Source of the DNA: Sodalis ligni
GTDB taxonomy: Bacteria; Pseudomonadota; Gammaproteobacteria; Enterobacterales; Enterobacteriaceae
Assembly: GCF_016865525.2 (NCBI RefSeq)
Contig: NZ_CP075169.1
Coordinates: 3,534,337 to 3,598,336, forward strand
Reading direction: 5' to 3'
DNA: 64,000 bases
A program made the translations under genes and the position numbers. Under the pieces are notes generated by a model. The model did no database searches. It worked only from the letters and a program-made list of their open reading frames with translations, and was not told where the DNA came from. Shown here piece by piece: positions 1-9,962 of this stretch (position 1 is the first letter of the stretch; every line of letters begins with the position of its first letter).

Positions 1-111
1 TGCATTGATTCCATTAAAGCAAAAACCTCCGAGGATCCGATACCGGCGCTGTTGATTGCCGGCGGCGTGGGTTTCTTGCTGGCAAAAATTTTCCGGACTC
101 GCCATCACTAA
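1..111 (+). CDS. C-terminal end of a small membrane protein (partial)
   Basis: The reading frame enters from the left edge and ends with TAA at 109-111, leaving 36 residues. The visible tail is a glycine- and alanine-rich hydrophobic stretch (LLIAGGVGFLLAKIF) followed by a short basic end (RTRHH). This is the usual end of small single-helix inner-membrane proteins such as the DUF883 (ElaB/YqjD) group, but too little is visible to assign a family. The start lies outside the window. Confidence 0.5.
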   Translation, partial: CIDSIKAKTSEDPIPALLIAGGVGFLLAKIFRTRHH

Positions 112-178
112 AAATGTCAGCCCCAGCAATCGCCGGACTGATACGCTGCTATCGGCCATAAAGCTGCTGTCGGCCGGA

Positions 179-382
179 TCAGATTGACAGCAGGCCGATG
201 GCTAGGCCGATAAAAAAACGCCTGGCCTCGTCGGACTCTTTTTCCTGTTCGCCGGTCAGGTAAGCCAGCAGATTGCCCAGTTGAATGTCGACCCCTTGCC
301 GGTGCAGCTCCATTATCGCCTGACCGATGATCTGGCTTAAGGTCTCATGGGTATGCTGCAGTGCTTGTCCGGGTATGCCCAT
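179..382 (-). CDS. Small AriR/YcgZ-type connector protein
   Basis: A 67-residue protein with a good ribosome binding site (GGAGG about five bases before the ATG). It is predicted to be all-helical and resembles the YcgZ/YmgA/AriR(YmgB) family in the pattern ETL-x-x-I followed by a second helix and a C-terminal hydrophobic helix (FFIGLAIGLL). In E. coli these small dimeric proteins connect stress or blue-light signals to the Rcs phosphorelay and to biofilm and acid-resistance genes. The assignment rests on remembered family pattern, not on an alignment. It could be another short helical regulator. It stands alone, with no same-strand partner within 900 bases. Confidence 0.55.
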   Translation of the reverse strand: MGIPGQALQHTHETLSQIIGQAIMELHRQGVDIQLGNLLAYLTGEQEKESDEARRFFIGLAIGLLSI

Positions 383-923
383 TATCGCCTCCGACTCAAT
401 CCCTCTTAGCTTACCGTGCCTTTATGACAGAAAAATGAAGACGCACTTGGCTCAATGCGCTAGGGGCGAGTATTCATCTACTAACGCGACAATAGGGGCA
501 ACCCTTAGAATTTTCATAAGGTTATGCATAGCTTAAATAATACCTAACCGCACCGAAGCGATTATTTATCTGTAAGCGAAACGGCCAAAAACATGCCATA
601 TAAAAGTAAAGTTACCGCTTCGCTATTTAGCTACTGCAGGATAAACCATCCAATATAATGGTCTGAATTGAAATGCAAATTTTTAATATTGACATAATTG
701 CCGTTAATATTAATTAACATTCAAGGCTAAGATTAATCTTAAACGGCTACTTTTTTTTGCGTGACTCCGCAACCTCTTCTAATATTTAAAAGGTGAAAAG
801 CATTACTCTGTTTTATGTTTTATCACATAAATAGCTTTATATTTCCATCTAGGTATCTTAAATGATGCCATTTATAATTATCAATTATCTCAATAGCATC
901 AGCAACTAGAGCAGGAGTTTATC
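383..923. other. Intergenic region, no gene seen
   Basis: About 540 bases, AT-rich from 540 to 900, between the divergent AriR-like gene and yciG. It presumably holds the promoters of both. I see no convincing long reading frame, RNA or repeat. A stationary-phase promoter for yciG would be expected near 860-900, but no strong -35/-10 pair can be named. Confidence 0.4.
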
Positions 924-1166
924 ATGACAGAACATCGCGGTGGTTCAGATAACTTTGCCGAAGATAAAGAGAAAGCATCAAGCGCGGGCCAAAAAGGCGG
1001 CCAGCACAGCGGCGGCAATTTTAAAAACGATCCTGAACGCGCTGCCGAAGCCGGTAAGAAAGGCGGGCAGCATAGCGGGGGCAACTTCAAGAATGACCCT
1101 GAAAAAGCGTCGGAAGCCGGTAAAAAGGGCGGTGAACACAGCCATGGCGGCGGCCGCAGCTCTTGA
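924..1166 (+). CDS. yciG: KGG-repeat general stress protein YciG
   Basis: An 80-residue, very hydrophilic, glycine-rich protein made of three tandem KGG motifs of the form (K/E)(A/R)xxAGxKGG(Q/E)HS, with GNFKNDPE spacers. This is the conserved bacterial KGG stress-protein repeat also found in B. subtilis GsiB. It starts MTEHRGGSDNFAEDKEKAS, very like E. coli YciG, which is about 60 residues, so one repeat more is present here. Known members are RpoS-dependent; YciG is linked to motility and stress. A clean Shine-Dalgarno (GGAG) precedes the ATG and a strong terminator follows, so it is probably monocistronic. A decayed paralogue lies at 56337-56508. Confidence 0.88.
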   Translation: MTEHRGGSDNFAEDKEKASSAGQKGGQHSGGNFKNDPERAAEAGKKGGQHSGGNFKNDPEKASEAGKKGGEHSHGGGRSS

Positions 1167-1178
1167 TTAACCTTTTGA

Positions 1179-1215
1179 TATAAAGCCGCCGGCTGTAATA
1201 GCCGGCGGCTTTATA
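1179..1215 (+). terminator. Rho-independent terminator of yciG
   Basis: A perfect 16-bp stem (1179-1194 with 1200-1215) and a 5-base loop (GTAAT), 13 bases after the yciG stop. The AT ends of the stem (TATAAA/TTTATA) and the following TTTTC make it work on the + strand. It may also act on the opposite strand. Confidence 0.85.
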
Positions 1216-1289
1216 TTTTCTCTTCTTCCCGCCGGTATGCCTAAAAGGGTAGCCGATATGCTTAAAAGGGTAAATGTAATTTTAAATCC

Positions 1290-1615
1290 CTAGGACTTAT
1301 GGCATAAATCCACATTGATATTCGCTTCCGAAAGACATTGATTTAATGCCTTAAGTGAATCATCCTTGCTATTATGAACGATACGGATAGATTGCCTCGG
1401 AATGCCGTCATCGCTTTCATTTAAATTACCGCTAAATAAAACCCAATCATTTTTTAGGTGGAATTTATTCACCGTAATAACGCCGGCTTTTTCATCGGCC
1501 TTGTCGTAATCCACTCCGCTATCGATAAGCTTTTGATTTGTTTTATCGAAAAATTATTGATATCGATATCTCTCTTGGTAGCGATATTTTCTCCTTCGCC
1601 ACGTAAATTTCCCAT
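1290..1615 (-). pseudogene. Small hypothetical gene split by a frameshift
   Basis: As it stands, only a 74-codon frame opening at a GTG (1514) is intact. Upstream, in another frame, an ATG at 1615 begins MGNLRGEGENIATK and runs to a run of five T on the minus strand (about 1549-1553). Adding one T there joins the two parts into a 108-residue protein through NNFFDKTNQKLIDSGVDY. The C-terminal part has a conserved-looking WVLFSGN and two cysteines. The family is not recognised. It follows the membrane-anchored hypothetical gene at 1630 with 14 bases between, so they may form one operon or once have been one longer gene. The lesion could be a sequencing error. Confidence 0.45.
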
Positions 1616-1629
1616 TTACTTTTATTGCA

Positions 1630-2124
1630 TTACCCCAAATGCTCTTTTTGGTTCGGGGCATAATATACATTAGATAACTGCCTGAACATCGTTGATTGAT
1701 CGACAGGTATTTCATTTCTATTCAGCAATACCTCAATAGAATCAGCCCCGGTCCTGGAGGCGATTTCGGCGATGGCGATCGATGTCGCCGCCCACTCCAT
1801 CCTGTTCCCGCCGGTAACGCCGGCCTCAATTTTCACCAGCCGGTGATTATCCTTGAAGGCATTATTGAGCATAATATGTTCAATGACGAAAGGCAGGGAT
1901 TTGGCGGGTTTTGGGAGGCTTGACTTGCAAGAAGATGAAGCGCAATTAGCCGTATTCAAGAATTTATTTACCGTGGCCTTTGCCGGCTCCCCCTGGGCCG
2001 GGGGGTAAACAGCGGCCACTAAGGGGGCTGTTTTCCCCCCCCCGCCGCTATTGAGGTAGGCCACCACGCCAAAAAAAATCACTGCAACCAAAGTGACTAT
2101 GGGTTTCAATTCATTCATCTTCAT
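1630..2124 (-). CDS. Hypothetical membrane-anchored protein
   Basis: A 164-residue protein with an N-terminal hydrophobic segment (about residues 8-24, LVAVIFFGVVAYL), consistent with a signal anchor placing the rest in the periplasm. A glycine run (SGGGG) and a Pro/Ala linker follow, then a soluble domain with a close cysteine pair (NCASSSCK) and a hydrophobic-patterned second half. I do not recognise the family. The related-looking reading frame at 1290-1615 lies directly downstream on the same strand, suggesting a two-gene unit. Confidence is in its being a real gene. Confidence 0.5.
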   Translation of the reverse strand: MKMNELKPIVTLVAVIFFGVVAYLNSGGGGKTAPLVAAVYPPAQGEPAKATVNKFLNTANCASSSCKSSLPKPAKSLPFVIEHIMLNNAFKDNHRLVKIEAGVTGGNRMEWAATSIAIAEIASRTGADSIEVLLNRNEIPVDQSTMFRQLSNVYYAPNQKEHLG

Positions 2125-2268
2125 AACACAAAGTCCGTATTCAACACTGCGTCACATCCTAGCACTGACGGATCGCAAAGGGATGCAATTGATCACTGAT
2201 TTTTATCAAGATACCTGCATGCTCAAAGCAGCATAAGGTCAATTTTGATTCAACATAAGGAGATTGTT

Positions 2269-2484
2269 ATGAAGTTGGAAAATGAAGCTGCTTACGAGCT
2301 GGCAAAATCGTATGTTTTAACACAGAATTTGTCGACTCATCATGTGTTCTTCCGTACTTTTATGGAGGTGTATGAGGATTACGACAAATGGCTAAGCGCG
2401 GAAGATCCTAAAGCGGCGGAATTGAAAGATAAGCCCGGATCTCAAGTCATCAAAACACATCCGCTGAACTTAATGGGGCGTTAA
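2269..2484 (+). CDS. Small hypothetical acidic protein
   Basis: A 71-residue protein. The ATG at 2269 is chosen over an upstream in-frame TTG (2245) because AAGGAG sits seven bases before it. It is acidic and helical, with YELAKSYVLTQN and a FFRTFMEVYEDYDKWL segment. There is no signal peptide or known motif. It sits alone to the left of fliE, which is on the opposite strand. Function unknown. Confidence 0.55.
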   Translation: MKLENEAAYELAKSYVLTQNLSTHHVFFRTFMEVYEDYDKWLSAEDPKAAELKDKPGSQVIKTHPLNLMGR

Positions 2485-2493
2485 GAGAACATC

Positions 2494-2520
2494 TGGCGAG
2501 CATTAAGCGGTTGCTCGCCA
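2494..2520. terminator. Stem-loop between convergent genes
   Basis: A 9-bp inverted repeat (TGGCGAGCA at 2494-2502 with TGCTCGCCA at 2512-2520) and a 9-base loop, ten bases after the small hypothetical gene. No T-run follows on the + strand, so it is a weak terminator candidate. Confidence 0.4.
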
Positions 2521-2655
2521 AATTATCCCCCGGTATCTCCGCCCCCATCCGACGTGCTTTTAGCAGGCGCAATTCATCATCCAACGTTATCGTTTTTTGC
2601 CCTACCTGCGAAATAGGCGATAAATTAACGCATTCATATCATAGTGTTACCGCTA

Positions 2656-2970
2656 TTACATTGACATATTCATGATATCTTGATAAGCGGCAACCATCTT
2701 ATTGCGCACCTGTACGCCAGTTTGCAGGGCGATGGAGGATTTTTGCATATCCACCATGACGTCGTTCAGCCCCAGCGGCGAGTTGCCGGTGGCGTAGGCT
2801 TGCGATTCCATGGTGGCCTTGTTTTGCGAGTCGCTGATATTATCCAGCGCCGCGCTGAGCTTTTCGGCGAAGCTGCCGCCGGTCACCGGCGCGTCACTAC
2901 CGTTGCCCGCCGCCTGGGAGGCAGCGCGATGCAATTGCTGTACCGCTGATTCAATACCCTGAATGGCCAT
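2656..2970 (-). CDS. fliE: Flagellar hook-basal body protein FliE
   Basis: A 104-residue protein, the normal FliE size. FliE lies at the base of the rod, joining the MS ring to the rod and helping to start rod export. The C-terminal half carries the conserved region PLGLNDVMVDMQKSSIALQT-GVQVRNKMVAAYQDIMNM. A GAGGG ribosome binding site precedes the ATG. It is divergent from fliF across a 235-bp control region with an FlhDC-type box, the same arrangement as in E. coli and Salmonella. Confidence 0.95.
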   Translation of the reverse strand: MAIQGIESAVQQLHRAASQAAGNGSDAPVTGGSFAEKLSAALDNISDSQNKATMESQAYATGNSPLGLNDVMVDMQKSSIALQTGVQVRNKMVAAYQDIMNMSM

Positions 2971-3027
2971 AGGAATACCCTCTTTTTTTTATGAGGCAGT
3001 TACCTTAACAGAAGCCAACGCCGGCTA

Positions 3028-3070
3028 AGGCGCTAAATAACGCTAAAACTTACGGTTATTTCAGCCATCG
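3028..3070. promoter_or_regulatory. Probable FlhDC box of the divergent fliE/fliF promoters
   Basis: Two inverted half-sites fit the known FlhD4C2 consensus (AAYGS-N2/3-AAATARCG, 10-12 bases, then the inverse): AAGGC..AAATAACG at 3028-3043, an 11-base spacer, and GGTTATTT..CCATC at 3055-3070. The position midway between fliE and fliF supports class 2 control of both operons. Confidence 0.65.
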
Positions 3071-3205
3071 ATTTCATCGCCAAAGGCAAATAATGGCGTC
3101 CACATTTATAAGATGACCGCCGGCAACGCCCGATAAGCACAAGCAGGAGAGTGTTTTGTTATCAGCCATTCAGCAGCTCTGTTCAACTTTTGGCAGGACA
3201 ATGCC

Positions 3206-4912
3206 ATGAGTACGGTTAAAAACGGTTCTAGCGGACAAGGCAAGAATCCGTTCATGCCGATGCTAGAGCGACTTCGCAGCCATCCAAAAATTTCCGCGGC
3301 CATCGCCGCCGCAGCGGCCATCGCCGTGGTGGTGGTGTTGGCTTTATGGGCGAAAAGCCCCGATTATCGGGTTTTATACAGCAATCTCAGCGATCGCGAC
3401 GGCGGCGATATCGTCACGCAGCTGACCCAAATGAATATCCCCTATCGTTTCGCCGACCAGGGCAGCGCGGTGCTGGTACCGGCGGAGTCGGTGCATGAAG
3501 TGCGGCTGAAGCTGGCCGGGCTGGGTCTGCCTAAAGGCGGCGCGGTGGGATTCGAGTTGTTGGATCAGGAAAAATTCGGCATCAGCCAGTTCAGCGAGCA
3601 GATAAACTATCAGCGGGCGCTGGAGGGCGAGCTGGCACGAACCATTGAAACCCTGGGACCGGTTCAGTCGGCGCGGGTTCATCTGGCGTTGCCTAAGCCT
3701 TCGCTGTTCGTACGGGAACAGAAAAATCCTTCCGCCTCGGTCACTCTGACTCTGCAGCCGGGGCGCGCGCTGGACGACGGTCAGGTCAATGCTATCGTTT
3801 ATATGATTTCCAGCAGCGTGGCGGGTTTGCCGCCGGCCAGCGTCACGGTGCTGGATCAACAGGGCCATCTGCTGACCCAGGCCGATTCCAACGGACGGAC
3901 ACTTAACGCCACCCAGCTCAAATTCAACAATGAGCTGGAGGCCCGCTATCAGCGGCGTATCGAAAACATCCTGGCGCCGATGGTGGGCAATGCCAACGTA
4001 CATGCCCAGGTGACGGCGCAGATAGACTACGACAGCCAGGAGCAAACTGACGAACATTACCAGCCCAACGGCGGTGATGATAATTCCGCCATTCGTTCCA
4101 AACAGGTAGCGCAGAGCGAACAGCTGGGCGCCATCCCGCCGGGGGGCGTGCCGGGCGCATTATCCAATCAGCCGGCGCCGGCCGCCACGGCGCCCATTGA
4201 CCGGTTGACGCAGAACGGACAGCCCAACGCCGCAGGGGGCCGTCCGGGACAGAATCCCCCTAACGCCGCCAACGCTCAAAACCGCGGCGCCCCGGCTACT
4301 CCTTCCAATACCCGTCATGATGAGACCATCAATTATGAGCTGGATCATAAGATAGTTCACGTCACGCGCAGCGAGGGCAACCTGCAGCGTCTTTCGGTGG
4401 CGGTGGTGGTCAACTATCTGCCGGGGGAAACCGGCAAGCCGGCCACGCCGTTAACCCCGGAACAGCTGAAACAGGTTGAGGATCTCACCCGCGAGGCAAT
4501 GGGCTTCTCCGCCGATCGGGGCGACTCCCTTAACGTGGTCAATACGCCTTTCGTAAACAGCGCGGACCAGGAAGGCGCCCTGCCGTTCTGGAAGTCAGGA
4601 GAATTCTTCGACGGTGTGTTGACCGCCGGCCGCTGGCTGCTGGTGCTGTTGGTGGGCTGGATCCTATGGCGCAAGGTGGTCAGGCCGCTGGTGCAGGCAA
4701 AAATGGCCGAACCCGCGGCGCCGGAATCCCCCGCCCCTCGCGCGGCGGAAGATGTGGTGGTCAAGCTCAGCCGCGATCAGCAAGACGAGCAGAAACGGGC
4801 GCAGCAGCGTGAAAATACCGAGGCCCGCAGTCAGCGCATCCGGGATATGGCGGATGGGGATCCACGAATTGTGGCGTTAGTGATTCGCCAATGGATGAGC
4901 AACGAGCAATGA
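3206..4912 (+). CDS. fliF: Flagellar MS-ring protein FliF
   Basis: A 568-residue inner-membrane protein that forms the MS ring, the base on which rod, switch and export gate assemble. A first transmembrane helix (about residues 30-50, [13 protein letters not shown]) is followed by ring-building domains with [18 protein letters not shown] low-complexity Pro/Ala/Asn periplasmic loop (about residues 310-370) comes next, then a second helix (about 475-490, [12 protein letters not shown]) and a basic/acidic C-terminal tail that binds FliG. It is slightly longer than E. coli FliF (about 550), the difference lying in the loop. First gene of fliFGHIJK; its stop overlaps the fliG start (ATGA). Confidence 0.96.
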   Translation: MSTVKNGSSGQGKNPFMPMLERLRSHPKISAAIAAAAAIAVVVVLALWAKSPDYRVLYSNLSDRDGGDIVTQLTQMNIPYRFADQGSAVLVPAESVHEVRLKLAGLGLPKGGAVGFELLDQEKFGISQFSEQINYQRALEGELARTIETLGPVQSARVHLALPKPSLFVREQKNPSASVTLTLQPGRALDDGQVNAIVYMISSSVAGLPPASVTVLDQQGHLLTQADSNGRTLNATQLKFNNELEARYQRRIENILAPMVGNANVHAQVTAQIDYDSQEQTDEHYQPNGGDDNSAIRSKQVAQSEQLGAIPPGGVPGALSNQPAPAATAPIDRLTQNGQPNAAGGRPGQNPPNAANAQNRGAPATPSNTRHDETINYELDHKIVHVTRSEGNLQRLSVAVVVNYLPGETGKPATPLTPEQLKQVEDLTREAMGFSADRGDSLNVVNTPFVNSADQEGALPFWKSGEFFDGVLTAGRWLLVLLVGWILWRKVVRPLVQAKMAEPAAPESPAPRAAEDVVVKLSRDQQDEQKRAQQRENTEARSQRIRDMADGDPRIVALVIRQWMSNEQ

Positions 4913-5898
4913 CGATGAATGGAACCGAAAAAAGCGCCATCCTGCTGATGACGCTGGGCGAGGACCGGGCAGCGGAGGTTTTCAAGCATTTATCGGCGCG
5001 GGAAGTGCAGCAGCTCAGCAGCGCCATGGCCAACATGCAGCAAACTTCCCAGCAGCAGTTGCTGGAGGTGTTGAAAGAGTTTGAGGCGGAATCGGAACAG
5101 TATGCCGCGCTGAGTATCAATGCCGGGGATTTCTTACGCTCGGTGTTGATCAAAGCCCTTGGCGAGCGCGCTTCCATCCTGCTGGAGGATATTCTCGAAA
5201 CCCGGGAAACCACCACCGGCATGGAGACCCTCAACTTTATGGAGCCGCAAAGCGCGGCGGACCTTATCCGAGAAGAGCATCCGCAAATTATCGCCACCAT
5301 TCTGGTGCATCTGCGCCGCGGCCAGGCCGCCGATATTCTGGCCTTGTTTGATGAAAAACTGCGCCACGACGTAATGCTGCGTATCGCCACCTTCGGCGGC
5401 GTACAGCCTTCCGCTCTGGCGGAACTGACCGAGGTGCTTAACGGCCTGCTCGACGGCCAGAACATGAAACGCAGTAAAATGGGCGGCGTGCGTACCGCGG
5501 CCGAGATAATCAACCTGATGAAAACCCAGCAGGAAGAGGCGGTTATCAGCGCCGTGCGGGACTTCGACGGCGAATTGGCGCAAAAAATCATCGACGAGAT
5601 GTTCCTGTTCGAAAATCTGGTGGAAGTGGACGATCGCAGCATCCAGCGTTTGCTGCAGGAAGTGGAATCGGAATCCCTGCTTATCGCGCTGAAAAATGCC
5701 GCCCCGCCGCTGCGGGAAAAATTCCTGCGCAATATGCCGCAGCGTTCCGCGGAGATTCTGCGCGACGATTTAGCCACCCGCGGACCGGTGCGTATGTCTC
5801 AGGTGGAGAACGAACAAAAGGCCATTCTGCTGATTGTCCGCCGTTTGGCGGAAAGCGGCGAGATGGCTATTGGCGGTGGGGAGGATACGTATGTCTGA
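4909..5898 (+). CDS. fliG: Flagellar motor switch protein FliG
   Basis: The rotor protein of the switch complex. It binds FliF, stacks on FliM/FliN and provides the charged torque helix facing MotA. The start is taken at the ATG of the ATGA overlap with fliF, giving 329 residues against about 331 in E. coli; a frame start at 4891 would add six residues. Conserved blocks include [21 protein letters not shown], the [13 protein letters not shown] middle-domain motif, and the C-terminal [20 protein letters not shown] torque region with KFLRNMPQR. The 3' end overlaps the fliH start by eight bases. Confidence 0.96.
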   Translation: MTMNGTEKSAILLMTLGEDRAAEVFKHLSAREVQQLSSAMANMQQTSQQQLLEVLKEFEAESEQYAALSINAGDFLRSVLIKALGERASILLEDILETRETTTGMETLNFMEPQSAADLIREEHPQIIATILVHLRRGQAADILALFDEKLRHDVMLRIATFGGVQPSALAELTEVLNGLLDGQNMKRSKMGGVRTAAEIINLMKTQQEEAVISAVRDFDGELAQKIIDEMFLFENLVEVDDRSIQRLLQEVESESLLIALKNAAPPLREKFLRNMPQRSAEILRDDLATRGPVRMSQVENEQKAILLIVRRLAESGEMAIGGGEDTYV

Positions 5899-6580
5899 TG
5901 CATTCAATCATTTACCCTGGCGGCCTTGGGCATTAGACGATCTGGCCCAGCCGGTATTGCCGCCGGTAATGCCCTCGCCGCTGGATGAACCGGCGACGGA
6001 GGAATCCGCCCAGCAGGCGGCGCTTAATGAGATGCGCAAAAAAATCCAGGCGGATGCGCAGCGCAACGGATTTGATGAGGGCTTTAAGCAAGGCCGGCAG
6101 GACGGATATCAGGCCGGGCTGCGGGCCGGCCAGGAGGAAGGCCGCCAGCAGATATTCCAGGAGCAGCAGCCCGCCGTGGCGCAGCTGCAGCTGCTGGTGA
6201 GCGAATTTCAGCATACGCTGGATGCGCTGGACAGCGTGATGGCGGAACGCCTGGCGCAGTTGGCGCTGACCGCCGCCAGAAAGGTTTTGGGCCAGGCCCC
6301 GGTGGGAGAAGGCACCGCCATGCTGCGGCAGATTCAGCAATTAATGCAGCAAGAACCGATGCTCAGCGGGAAACCGCAACTGCACGTGCATCCGTCGCTG
6401 GTGCCTCTGGTGGAAAAACAATTGGGGGCGACGCTTGATCTGCACGGCTGGCGGCTCATTCCCGATACCGATGTGCATCCCGGCGGCTGTAAGGTAACAG
6501 CGCAGGAAGGGGACCTTGACGCCAGCCTGGCTACCCGCTGGCATGAGCTGTGCAGATTGGCCGCTCCGGGAGAATTATAA
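5891..6580 (+). CDS. fliH: Flagellar export ATPase regulator FliH
   Basis: A 229-residue cytoplasmic protein that holds and restrains the FliI ATPase and docks it at the export gate. It begins [13 protein letters not shown], whose tryptophans match the N-terminal FlhA/FliN docking region of FliH. The middle has GxxxG-type repeats ([22 protein letters not shown], split as GFDEG-KQG-QDG-AGL), typical of the coiled-coil part. The C-terminal domain is conserved ([14 protein letters not shown]). It overlaps fliG by eight bases, and its TAA overlaps the fliI start (TAATG). Confidence 0.94.
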   Translation: MSDAFNHLPWRPWALDDLAQPVLPPVMPSPLDEPATEESAQQAALNEMRKKIQADAQRNGFDEGFKQGRQDGYQAGLRAGQEEGRQQIFQEQQPAVAQLQLLVSEFQHTLDALDSVMAERLAQLALTAARKVLGQAPVGEGTAMLRQIQQLMQQEPMLSGKPQLHVHPSLVPLVEKQLGATLDLHGWRLIPDTDVHPGGCKVTAQEGDLDASLATRWHELCRLAAPGEL

Positions 6581-7947
6581 TGACCGCGCGCCTCGGGCGT
6601 TGGCTGAAGTCGCTGGATTCCCTCGAACAGCGCCTTGAAGGGACGCCGATGGTGCGTCATTACGGTCGTTTGACCCGCGCCACCGGCCTTATCATGGAGG
6701 CCACCGGCTTGCAATTGCCCCTCGGCGCGCCCTGTCTTATCGAACGCCTGCGCCAGGATGTTATTGACGAAATTGATTGTGAAGTGGTGGGTTTCAACGG
6801 CGATAAGCTGTTTTTGATGCCGCTGGAAGAGGTGGAGGGTATTGTGCCCGGCGCCCGGGTCTATGCCCGCGTACGTGAAGACGGTCAGTCCGGGAAACAG
6901 TTGCCCCTGGGCGTCGAGCTGCTGGGCCGGGTGCTGGACGGCAGCGGAAAGCCGCTGGACGGTTTGCCCGCGGCGGATACCGGTTATAGCGCGTCGCTGA
7001 ACACCGCGCCGGTGAATCCGCTGCAGCGCACCCCCATCACCGATGTGCTGGATGTAGGAGTGCGCACCATCAATGCGCTGCTGACCGTGGGTCGCGGACA
7101 GCGTATGGGGCTGTTTGCCGGTTCCGGCGTGGGCAAAAGCGTTTTGCTGGGCATGATGGCGCGCTACACACGGGCGGATGTGATCGTGGTGGGCCTGATT
7201 GGCGAACGCGGCCGCGAGGTGAAGGATTTTATCGATAATATCCTTGGCGCCGAGGGCTTGAAACGGTCGGTGGTGATAGCCGCCCCGGCGGATGTCTCGC
7301 CGCTGCTGCGAATGCAGGGCGCGTCATATGCCACCCGTATCGCCGAGGATTTTCGCGATCGCGGTTATCACGTTTTGCTGATTATGGATTCCCTGACCCG
7401 CTATGCCATGGCGCAGCGGGAAATCGCCCTGGCGGTGGGGGAACCGCCGGCCACCAAAGGATATCCTCCTTCGGTCTTTGCCCGGCTACCCGCCCTGGTG
7501 GAGCGCGCCGGCAACGGGGTCAGCGGCGGCGGCTCCGTTACGGCGTTCTATACCGTGCTCACCGAGGGCGACGACCAGCAGGACCCCATCGCCGACGCGG
7601 CGCGGGCCATTCTGGACGGCCATATCGTCCTGTCGCGCCAGCTGGCGGAATCAGGCCATTATCCGGCCATCGATATTGAAGCGTCCATCAGCCGCGCCAT
7701 GACCGCCATCGTTCCTCCGGAACAGGAACAATTGGTGAGGCAATTCAAACAGCTCTTGTCCCGGTATCAGCGCAACCGGGATTTAATCAGCGTCGGCGCC
7801 TATGCCGCCGGCAGCGACCCACTACTGGACCGGGCCATCGCGCTCTATCCGGCCATAGAGGCTTTTTTGCAGCAGAATATGCATCAGCGCAGCGATTATC
7901 CGCAGGCTTGCGAGCAGCTGCAGGGATTATTTGGCATTGTCGGTTAA
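6580..7947 (+). CDS. fliI: Flagellum-specific export ATPase FliI
   Basis: A 455-residue ATPase of the F1-beta/type III secretion family. It unfolds and releases chaperone-bound export substrates at the flagellar gate. The Walker A motif AGSGVGKS is at about residues 180-187, followed by [13 protein letters not shown] and the Walker B region ([13 protein letters not shown]), all as in the family. The start is placed at 6580 by homology and by the overlap with the fliH stop. Length matches E. coli FliI (457). Confidence 0.96.
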   Translation: MTARLGRWLKSLDSLEQRLEGTPMVRHYGRLTRATGLIMEATGLQLPLGAPCLIERLRQDVIDEIDCEVVGFNGDKLFLMPLEEVEGIVPGARVYARVREDGQSGKQLPLGVELLGRVLDGSGKPLDGLPAADTGYSASLNTAPVNPLQRTPITDVLDVGVRTINALLTVGRGQRMGLFAGSGVGKSVLLGMMARYTRADVIVVGLIGERGREVKDFIDNILGAEGLKRSVVIAAPADVSPLLRMQGASYATRIAEDFRDRGYHVLLIMDSLTRYAMAQREIALAVGEPPATKGYPPSVFARLPALVERAGNGVSGGGSVTAFYTVLTEGDDQQDPIADAARAILDGHIVLSRQLAESGHYPAIDIEASISRAMTAIVPPEQEQLVRQFKQLLSRYQRNRDLISVGAYAAGSDPLLDRAIALYPAIEAFLQQNMHQRSDYPQACEQLQGLFGIVG

Positions 7948-7956
7948 CGAGGTGTG

Positions 7957-8397
7957 ATGAAAAATAACAACACGCTGGACATCTTATGCGAACGGGCAAA
8001 AGAGGAGCTTGATCAGGCAGCCATCCGTCTGGGGCAGGTCCGCAAATCTCACCAGACCGCCAAAAAGCAGTTAGAGCAGTTGCAGGCCTATGAAAAGGAA
8101 TACCGGCAAAAATTGCAAAGCGGTATGGCCAAGGGCATGGCCTCCGCCAGTTGGTATAACTATCAGCAATTTATCATCACGCTGGAAACCGCTATAGAAC
8201 AGCATCGCATCCTGCTGACGCAGTGGAACCAGCATTTGCAGCAGGCGATTTCGCAATGGCAGGACAAACAGCAGCGTCTGAACGCCCTGGACACGCTGCT
8301 CAAGCGCAATTCCCTGGCCAGGCAGGTGTATGAAAATCGCCAGGATCAGAAACGGATGGATGAATTCGCTCAACAAACCCTTTTGAGGAAAACGTGA
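7957..8397 (+). CDS. fliJ: Flagellar export chaperone FliJ
   Basis: A 146-residue, strongly charged, helical protein, the expected size and composition for FliJ, the coiled-coil stalk of the export ATPase and escort protein for rod and hook substrates. Characteristic text includes LEQLQAYEKEYRQKL and ASWYNYQQFIITLE. ATG 7957 is preferred to the adjacent GTG; GAGGTG lies a few bases upstream. The TGA stop overlaps the fliK ATG. Confidence 0.93.
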   Translation: MKNNNTLDILCERAKEELDQAAIRLGQVRKSHQTAKKQLEQLQAYEKEYRQKLQSGMAKGMASASWYNYQQFIITLETAIEQHRILLTQWNQHLQQAISQWQDKQQRLNALDTLLKRNSLARQVYENRQDQKRMDEFAQQTLLRKT

Positions 8398-9941
8398 TGG
8401 TAACGCTGGCCAGTGTGTTAAACCCGACGCCGGGCAATGCCGTCACGGCGGTAAGCGGCCTGAAAAAAGCCGATAGCGACGGGGGCGAGCAGACCTTCGG
8501 CGCCCTGCTGAGCAGCAAGATCAACGATCGGCAGCAAGCGCGTACGGCAACGGCCGCCTCCGCCAAAACCTCTGCTGAGGATAAAGATACCGCCGATGCG
8601 GCGGCGAATGCTCAAACGGCGGCGGCGGGACGGTCAGATCGAGCCGATCGCCGGGAGGAGAGGCGCAAAGAGGCATTGGCCGATGGCGACGAGGGCAGCA
8701 GCGCCGACAATAATAGCGCCGATACCACCCTGCCCGCGTCGCCGGCCGGCGGCACCCAGGCGCATAAACCCTAACCGACGCCCAGGTGCCGGCCCCTCGC
8801 CAGCCGTTGCCGATCCGGTGCTGGACGGCAGCGCCGCGCAGGCGCTGATGGCCCTGTTGGCGCAAACCGCACTCCCGCCGCAGAGCAGCGGTGATACGGA
8901 CTCCGCGAACGCGGCAGAGGCGCTGCCGCCGCCGGCGCGGCGGCGGGCAATGTCGCCGATTCAAGCCTGTACGTGGCCGACGACGCCGCCAGCGCGGCCG
9001 GCACAGCCGGCGTCACGGACGCAGCGGATTCCGCGCCCCGCAAGGATGCCGCCGCCGATGCGGGTCTGAACGCAGCGACCACCGGCGACAGCGCCGTGCC
9101 GGCCATTCCCGCGCCCCTTTACGTACCCACCGGCGCCAAATCCGCCGCCAAGTCCGCTACGCCCGGCGGCAACGTCCCGACGCCTGATCTGAAAGGCGTG
9201 GCGGAGATTGTGCATGGGGACCGCCAGGACAAAGCCTCCGCGGCCCCTGCCACAATGGGCAGACAAACACGGGATGACGACAGCGGAGCGCCGGCGGCCA
9301 GCGTCGCCGTACCGCAAAATAGCGATGGGGCGCAGGATGTTCCCCTCGGTTCGGCGAACTCGACGTTAACCTTCAGGAAAGCCGCCGCCCCGGCCGCAGA
9401 CAGTTTGCCGTCCCAGGCCGGCGCCCAGGCCGCCGCCTTTACCCTGAGCGCCGCCGGTTCCGACACCACCGCCGCGCCGGTCCCGGCCTCCGCCCTGATC
9501 AGCGCACAGCTGGGCAGCGATGAGTGGCAGCAGGCCATCGGCCAGCAGGTGGTGATGTACAGCCGCAACGGCCAGCAAAACGCCGAACTGCGCCTGCATC
9601 CGGAAAATCTCGGTACGTTGCAAATCAGTATGCGGGTAGACACCAATAACCAGATGCAAATCCATCTGGTGTCGGCGCACAGCCAGGTACGCTCCGCCCT
9701 GGAAGATGCCTTGCCGCACCTGCGCGCGGCCCTGGCGCAAAGCGCCACCAGCCTCGGCCAAAGCAGCGCCGGCAGCGACGCCACCCCCACCGGGGGCGGC
9801 ACCGGCCAGCAATCGTCGGCGGGCGGTCGGGGAACGGCGGCATTCTCCCTGAATGCCGTCGCCGACCCGGCCGATAATACCGCGATAGCGACGCCGCCCG
9901 CCGCCACCGGCCGCACCGCCGGCGTCGATACCTTTGTCTGA
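8397..9941 (+). pseudogene. fliK: Hook-length control protein FliK, two frameshifts
   Basis: FliK is secreted as a molecular ruler and switches export specificity through FlhB. The N-terminal 126 codons (from 8397) end at TAA 8772-8774. The coding pattern then continues in the +1 frame (AVADPVLDGSAAQALMALLAQ) to about 8935 and returns to the first frame for the rest. The FliK C-terminal switch domain is clear there: LGSDEWQQAIGQQVVMYSRNG, then AELRLHPENLGTLQISMRVD and a Gln/Ser/Gly-rich tail. The net shift is zero, giving about 514 residues against about 375-405 in E. coli/Salmonella. Probable sites are the AAA near 8765 (one base extra) and the GC repeat near 8935 (one base lost). Either a recent pseudogene or sequencing errors. 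Confidence 0.85.
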
Positions 9942-9962
9942 CGGGCAAACGGTTAAGTTAAC

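Noticed and set aside
3374..4057. Long minus-strand frame inside fliF
   Set aside because: It is the antisense shadow of a clearly coding GC-rich gene; its residue pattern shows no known domain.
4767..5777. 336-codon minus-strand frame opposite fliG
   Set aside because: Serine/arginine-rich antisense shadow of fliG, whose own frame is fully conserved.
8973..9941. Independent short FliK starting at GTG 8973
   Set aside because: No ribosome binding site; coding text extends upstream of it in the same frame to about 8940, so it is the downstream half of a split fliK.
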